Shown: piece by piece, positions 4,901-7,939 of the stretch | How positions within the stretch are numbered: position 1 is the first letter of the stretch | How the letters are laid out: every line of letters begins with the position of its first letter | Assembly: GCA_015520975.1 (NCBI GenBank) | Contig: WAOZ01000053.1 | Coordinates: 1 to 7,939, forward strand | Reading direction: 5' to 3' | Source: DHVE2 group archaeon | GTDB lineage: Archaea; Thermoplasmatota; Thermoplasmata; Thermoplasmatales; Aciduliprofundaceae | Length of the DNA stretch: 7,939 bases | Made by a program: the position numbers and the translations under genes | Notes under the pieces: generated by a model | Told to the model about the DNA's origin: nothing | Databases searched by the model: none | What the model saw: the letters and a program-made list of their open reading frames with translations, nothing else

Positions 4901-5860
4901 ATGATCCCTGAGTTGCTAATCGGTGCTGTTCAGTTATTTGTAGTTCTGGTGCTCTCACCACTGATAGTGGGCATAATAAAGAAAATTGAAGCGAGATTCG
5001 AATCGCGCAAAGGTGTATCCATATTCCAGCCGTACTACGACATAGCTAAATTTTTCAGAAAGGAGATGCTTATACCCGAAAACACAGGATTTATGTTCAT
5101 CGCTGCACCCATATTATCGTTCACCGCCTATCTCATACTGCCGTGGATGGTGCCCATCGTATTCGACACACCGTCATGGATTGCACCCACGGTGGATTTC
5201 CTCGGTGGTGCGTTCATATTCGCATTCGCGTCTTACTTTGCGGTGATTGGAACCGAAAAGATTGGCTCTTATTACACGGGCATAGGTGCAACCCGTAGCG
5301 TGAATTTCGGCGCGTTTGCCGAACCTGTCCTTATAACGGTGTTTTTCGGTGTCGCTCTGATAACGGGAACAAATAATCCGTTCATAACGAACGAGGTCCT
5401 GAGAAAGAACCTTCTCTGGCTCGTTTCACCCACGCATATATTTCTCATTGCAGCATTCTTTTTGCTACTGCTCTTCGACACAGGCAAACTCCCGACAGAG
5501 AGCCACACAATGGGTGAACTCGGCATGATAGGACAGGGCACGGGTATGGAATACTCTGGCCCGCTTTACGCACTCAAAATATGGGGCGGGTATATGAAAC
5601 AGTTCATTCTTCTTTCGGTGTTCATAAATGTGTTCGCGCTGCCGTGGGGCATACCAACCACGCTCACCATTTCAGGCGCGCTTTTTGGCATTACGCTGCT
5701 TTTGCTGAAGATGATATCTGTGGTGTTTATCATAGCGCTGGTTGAGGTATCCGTGGCCAAAATAAGACTTTTCAAAATCGTGGATTATCTAACATTCTCG
5801 TATCTCATGGCGCTTCTTGCCGTGATTTCCTTCATTCTCACAGGAGGTGTACCGGTATGA
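4901..5860 (+). CDS. hyfC: HyfC/HycD-type membrane subunit (NuoH family) of a group 4 hydrogenase
   Basis: A 319-residue polytopic membrane protein with about eight hydrophobic segments. It corresponds to the NuoH/complex I ND1 subunit that joins the hydrogenase arm to the membrane arm. Family marks: ARFESRKG (31-38), replacing the ARxQxRxGP of NuoH, then PYYDIAKFFRKE (44-55); a loop with GSYYTGIGATR (122-132) followed by FGAFAEPVL with E141; and TESHTMGELGM with MEYSGPLYALKIWGGYMKQ (199-234), which carries E200, E206 and E217, acidic residues like those of the NuoH proton/quinone-site region. Length is close to HycD/HyfC (just over 300). It is the first gene after the fluoride riboswitch and has a strong GAGGTGA ribosome site. 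It ends in an ATGA overlap with the next gene. Hydrogenase type (formate hydrogenlyase or another group 4 enzyme) cannot be fixed without the catalytic subunits. Confidence 0.9.
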   Translation: MIPELLIGAVQLFVVLVLSPLIVGIIKKIEARFESRKGVSIFQPYYDIAKFFRKEMLIPENTGFMFIAAPILSFTAYLILPWMVPIVFDTPSWIAPTVDFLGGAFIFAFASYFAVIGTEKIGSYYTGIGATRSVNFGAFAEPVLITVFFGVALITGTNNPFITNEVLRKNLLWLVSPTHIFLIAAFFLLLLFDTGKLPTESHTMGELGMIGQGTGMEYSGPLYALKIWGGYMKQFILLSVFINVFALPWGIPTTLTISGALFGITLLLLKMISVVFIIALVEVSVAKIRLFKIVDYLTFSYLMALLAVISFILTGGVPV

Positions 5861-6483
5861 TGATTTCCAATGCAGTGGTGGATTTTCTGGGTGTGATGGT
5901 CTTAATTCTCGGTTTTGCCGTAATTGCGGAGAATTTTATACACAGTCTCATCAGACATCTGCAACTGCAATCTTTGCTTCTTGCGGTGCTTATCGGCGTA
6001 GTCGGGTTGCAAGTGAAATTACCCGAACTTTACGCGCTGGGTATACTGACCGCAATATTCCGTGGCTGGATTATTCCCGAGATACTGATAAAAGACATAA
6101 AAGAGGATGAAGTGTGGGAACACCGTGAGCTGAGCACAAGTGCCAAGCACACACTTGTTGTGGGGATCATAGGCGCTTTCTGCGGGATGGTGCTTTACAG
6201 CGGCATTTATCCGATTCTGGGCACCTGGCGCGCTGAGATACCGTTCATTCTCCTTATAATGGGGCTGCTGATAATAATACTAAGAAAAAACGCAATCGCA
6301 CAGATTTCCGGGTACATCGTAGAGGAAAACGCACTTCTTTACATGGGCGTCATACTTGCACCCGTGAGTTTTCTTCTTGAAATCGGAATTCTGCTGGATA
6401 TAATAGGTGCGGTGATGCTAGCGGTGATTCTGAGCGCGGAGAAAGAATACGGTCCACTCCAAATAGACGAACTCTCGGGGTGA
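5857..6483 (+). CDS. hyfE: HyfE-like membrane subunit (NuoK/MrpC-related)
   Basis: A 208-residue hydrophobic protein with about six to seven membrane segments, close in length to E. coli HyfE. The N-terminal half carries a polar segment ELYALGILTAIFRGWIIPE (57-75), typical of the family. The second half has RKNAIAQISGYIVEEN (143-158), followed by ALLYMGVILAP, the NuoK-like segment with conserved acidic residues (E156, E157) in the membrane. In complex I relatives such residues lie on the proton path; the role here follows from the family. The start overlaps the previous stop as ATGATG; AGGAGGTG at 5842-5849 is a perfect ribosome site for the first ATG, at seven-base spacing. Translation is probably partly independent of the riboswitch-controlled first gene because of this strong site, though it may be coupled. 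Confidence 0.86.
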   Translation: MMISNAVVDFLGVMVLILGFAVIAENFIHSLIRHLQLQSLLLAVLIGVVGLQVKLPELYALGILTAIFRGWIIPEILIKDIKEDEVWEHRELSTSAKHTLVVGIIGAFCGMVLYSGIYPILGTWRAEIPFILLIMGLLIIILRKNAIAQISGYIVEENALLYMGVILAPVSFLLEIGILLDIIGAVMLAVILSAEKEYGPLQIDELSG

Positions 6484-6488
6484 TCGCT

Positions 6489-7850
6489 ATGAATGAACTT
6501 TTAATGCTGTATGGATTGATAATCGCACCCGTGATCGCATCTACTATCTCATTACACAAAAACTGGAAAATTGGAGGGTATATAACAATCACCGCTTCCA
6601 TAATTACTCTACTGTTCTCACTTTCAATTTTTCTTAGAGCTGAAAATATATCAACAAAATGGTTTTATGTAGATTCAACCACTGCATCAATGTTTCTGAT
6701 TATCGCGGCCACTTATACGCTTGCATCTATGCACTCCATTATTTGCATTCAAAAAGTCGAAAACTTTTACCTGCCGCCTAACCACTACTGGACATTTCTT
6801 AACATATTCGCTCTAACGATGTTTTTGGCAGTGAGTACACCGGACCTTGGATATGCATGGCTCTGGCTCGAAGCATCTACCATCGCCAGCGCAGTATTGA
6901 TTTTGATGGAAAAGGGAAAAACCCACATTGAGAGCGCATGGAGATACATAATCATAGCATCCACCGGATTGGGGATTGCCCTTTTATCCGTCATAATCTT
7001 CGGCTTCGTATCTGGAAACTTTTTGTGGAATGCACACATCGCAGGTACGAGTGCGGTACTAATAGGGGTTCTTGCACTTCTGGGGTTCGGTACCAAAGCA
7101 GGACTGTTCCCTGTACATACATGGCTACCGGACGCGCACGGAACTGCACCGGCACCTGTGAGTGCCATGCTATCTGGGGCTCTGCTACCATCTGCACTTA
7201 TAGTGTATTACAGAGTGTATCTGGCCGTTGCTTCGGATAAACTATTCATTATCACACTATCCATGGGCATACTTACGGTAATTATCGCAGGCATTCTCCT
7301 CATATCGCAGAGAAAACTCAAGAGACTTCTCGCATATTCAACTATGGATGTCATGGGCCTTGCCACCGTGGGCATAGCATTAACATACTATAACCCCGCC
7401 CTAATTTATTTCGTACTTCTCCTCTTTGGCCTGCACGCCCTTGCAAAATCCGCGCTGTTTCTAACCGCCGGCACACTAAAACGTGTTGGACTGGATGAAA
7501 TTTCGGAGATCAGGGATTTGGTTAAAATCAGTCCGGCGATGGCTTTTACAGTGGTAGTATCATCTCTCGCGGTCACCGGTGCACCGCCGTTCGCAATGTT
7601 CATCGGAGAGTTTGGAATAATATCCCAACTCACAGACTATCCTCTGGCATTTGCAGCATTTCTCACGGGTCTCGTGCTATCATTTTTAGCATTGAACTAC
7701 TGGATGGTGCAGATGGTTTTTCCATCAGAAAATCGCGAAACTCCAAAAATAAAATTCAAAGATTACGCTGTTCCGTTTTTCGCCTCTCTATCGATGGTGA
7801 TTTTGAGTATCGTCGCTTATGCTTATTTCCTCTGGGGGTGGTTCGTATGA
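6489..7850 (+). CDS. hyfF: HyfF-like antiporter-type membrane subunit (NuoM/NuoN family)
   Basis: A 453-residue protein of about 13-14 membrane helices, homologous to the antiporter-like subunits of complex I, Mrp antiporters and group 4 hydrogenases, which carry out proton or sodium translocation. Numbered from the ATG used here, the key glutamate is in WLWLEAST (E128), the channel lysine in GFGTKAGLFPVHTWLPDAHG (K203), followed by the conserved APAPVSAMLSGAL, and LLFGLHALAKSALFLTAGTL carries H316 and K320. I start at the ATG at 6489 because GGGGTGAT (6477-6484) is a ribosome site four bases before it; a GTG at 6480 would overlap the HyfE stop and lie inside that site. It is somewhat shorter than E. 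coli HyfF (about 520 residues), so it probably lacks the C-terminal extension. Downstream overlap is ATGA. Confidence 0.9.
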   Translation: MNELLMLYGLIIAPVIASTISLHKNWKIGGYITITASIITLLFSLSIFLRAENISTKWFYVDSTTASMFLIIAATYTLASMHSIICIQKVENFYLPPNHYWTFLNIFALTMFLAVSTPDLGYAWLWLEASTIASAVLILMEKGKTHIESAWRYIIIASTGLGIALLSVIIFGFVSGNFLWNAHIAGTSAVLIGVLALLGFGTKAGLFPVHTWLPDAHGTAPAPVSAMLSGALLPSALIVYYRVYLAVASDKLFIITLSMGILTVIIAGILLISQRKLKRLLAYSTMDVMGLATVGIALTYYNPALIYFVLLLFGLHALAKSALFLTAGTLKRVGLDEISEIRDLVKISPAMAFTVVVSSLAVTGAPPFAMFIGEFGIISQLTDYPLAFAAFLTGLVLSFLALNYWMVQMVFPSENRETPKIKFKDYAVPFFASLSMVILSIVAYAYFLWGWFV

Positions 7851-7939
7851 AAATTAAAAAAAACTGTGTTCCTCCTGACCCGGATTACGCCTTGACCGGT
7901 GTATTTGAGTATGGTAGAGATGCGGTTTTAGTATGGACC
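7847..7939 (+). CDS. Start of the next operon gene, function not recognised (partial)
   Basis: Thirty-one codons to the window edge, beginning MKIKKNCVPPDPDYALTG and continuing with VFEYGRDAVLVWT. The ATG overlaps the HyfF stop as ATGA, and GGGGGTG (7834-7840) gives a strong ribosome site at six-base spacing, so the gene is real. The N-terminus is soluble and not membrane-like. From gene order in hyf/hyc operons, the catalytic large subunit or a NuoC-like subunit would be expected next, but the visible residues do not let me confirm this. Confidence 0.7.
   Translation, partial: MKIKKNCVPPDPDYALTGVFEYGRDAVLVWT

Noticed and set aside
4758..4961. 67-codon minus-strand frame across the hydrogenase leader
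   Set aside because: It is antisense to the TATA box, the riboswitch fold and the start of hyfC, and has no motif. The plus-strand RNA structure explains the region.
6480..6488. GTG 6480 as the start of hyfF
   Set aside because: It lies inside the GGGGTGAT ribosome site that is well placed for the ATG at 6489, and it adds only three residues.
1..7939. tRNA, rRNA, CRISPR arrays and insertion sequences
   Set aside because: I looked on both strands by eye and saw no cloverleaf, spaced direct-repeat array, transposase-like frame or terminal inverted repeats with target duplications.

Overview
The window reads as the chromosome of a euryarchaeon. Evidence: the tryptophanyl-tRNA synthetase is of the archaeal/eukaryotic type, there are archaeal TATA boxes at the expected distances from starts, Shine-Dalgarno sites match the archaeal GGAGGTGAT form, and there are an archaeal adenosine-specific kinase, an archaeal Toprim protein, a short-form RNase Z and a group 4 hydrogenase membrane module. 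I suspect a Thermoplasmata/DHVE2-like lineage, but only from general impression; the sequence does not prove it.

Layout. (1) 3-1473, plus strand: a tight operon with the end of an adenosine-specific kinase, a SAM-dependent methyltransferase and a small Toprim-domain protein. (2) 1508-2812: trpS, probably leaderless from its own TATA box. (3) 2812-2994: a compact regulatory unit for a 37-codon gene, with a direct repeat, a TATA box, a near-perfect inverted repeat over the expected transcription start, a strong Shine-Dalgarno site and then the gene. Its end overlaps the end of (4). (4) 3908-2979, minus strand: RNase Z, probably leaderless. (5) 3909-4793: almost 900 bases without an intact gene. 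On the minus strand, 4590-4007 contains protein-like segments in three successive frames and looks like a decayed surface-protein gene. The rest (4611-4793) is AT-rich and I see nothing convincing in it. (6) 4794-7939, plus strand: a TATA box, a structured leader that matches the fluoride riboswitch fold, then HyfC/HycD-, HyfE- and HyfF-like membrane subunits and the start of a fourth gene. The junctions after the leader are ATGA or similar overlaps, so this is one operon.

The main result is the leader at 4827-4900. It has the P1 stem, P2 stem, six-base-pair pseudoknot, and the GAU, UGAU and trailing U elements of the fluoride (crcB) aptamer. It starts about where transcription should begin. 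A second copy of the pseudoknot strand directly abuts the Shine-Dalgarno site of the hydrogenase operon, which suggests translational control that turns the operon on when fluoride binds. A proton- or ion-translocating formate hydrogenlyase/group 4 hydrogenase membrane module under fluoride control is the system most worth testing here.
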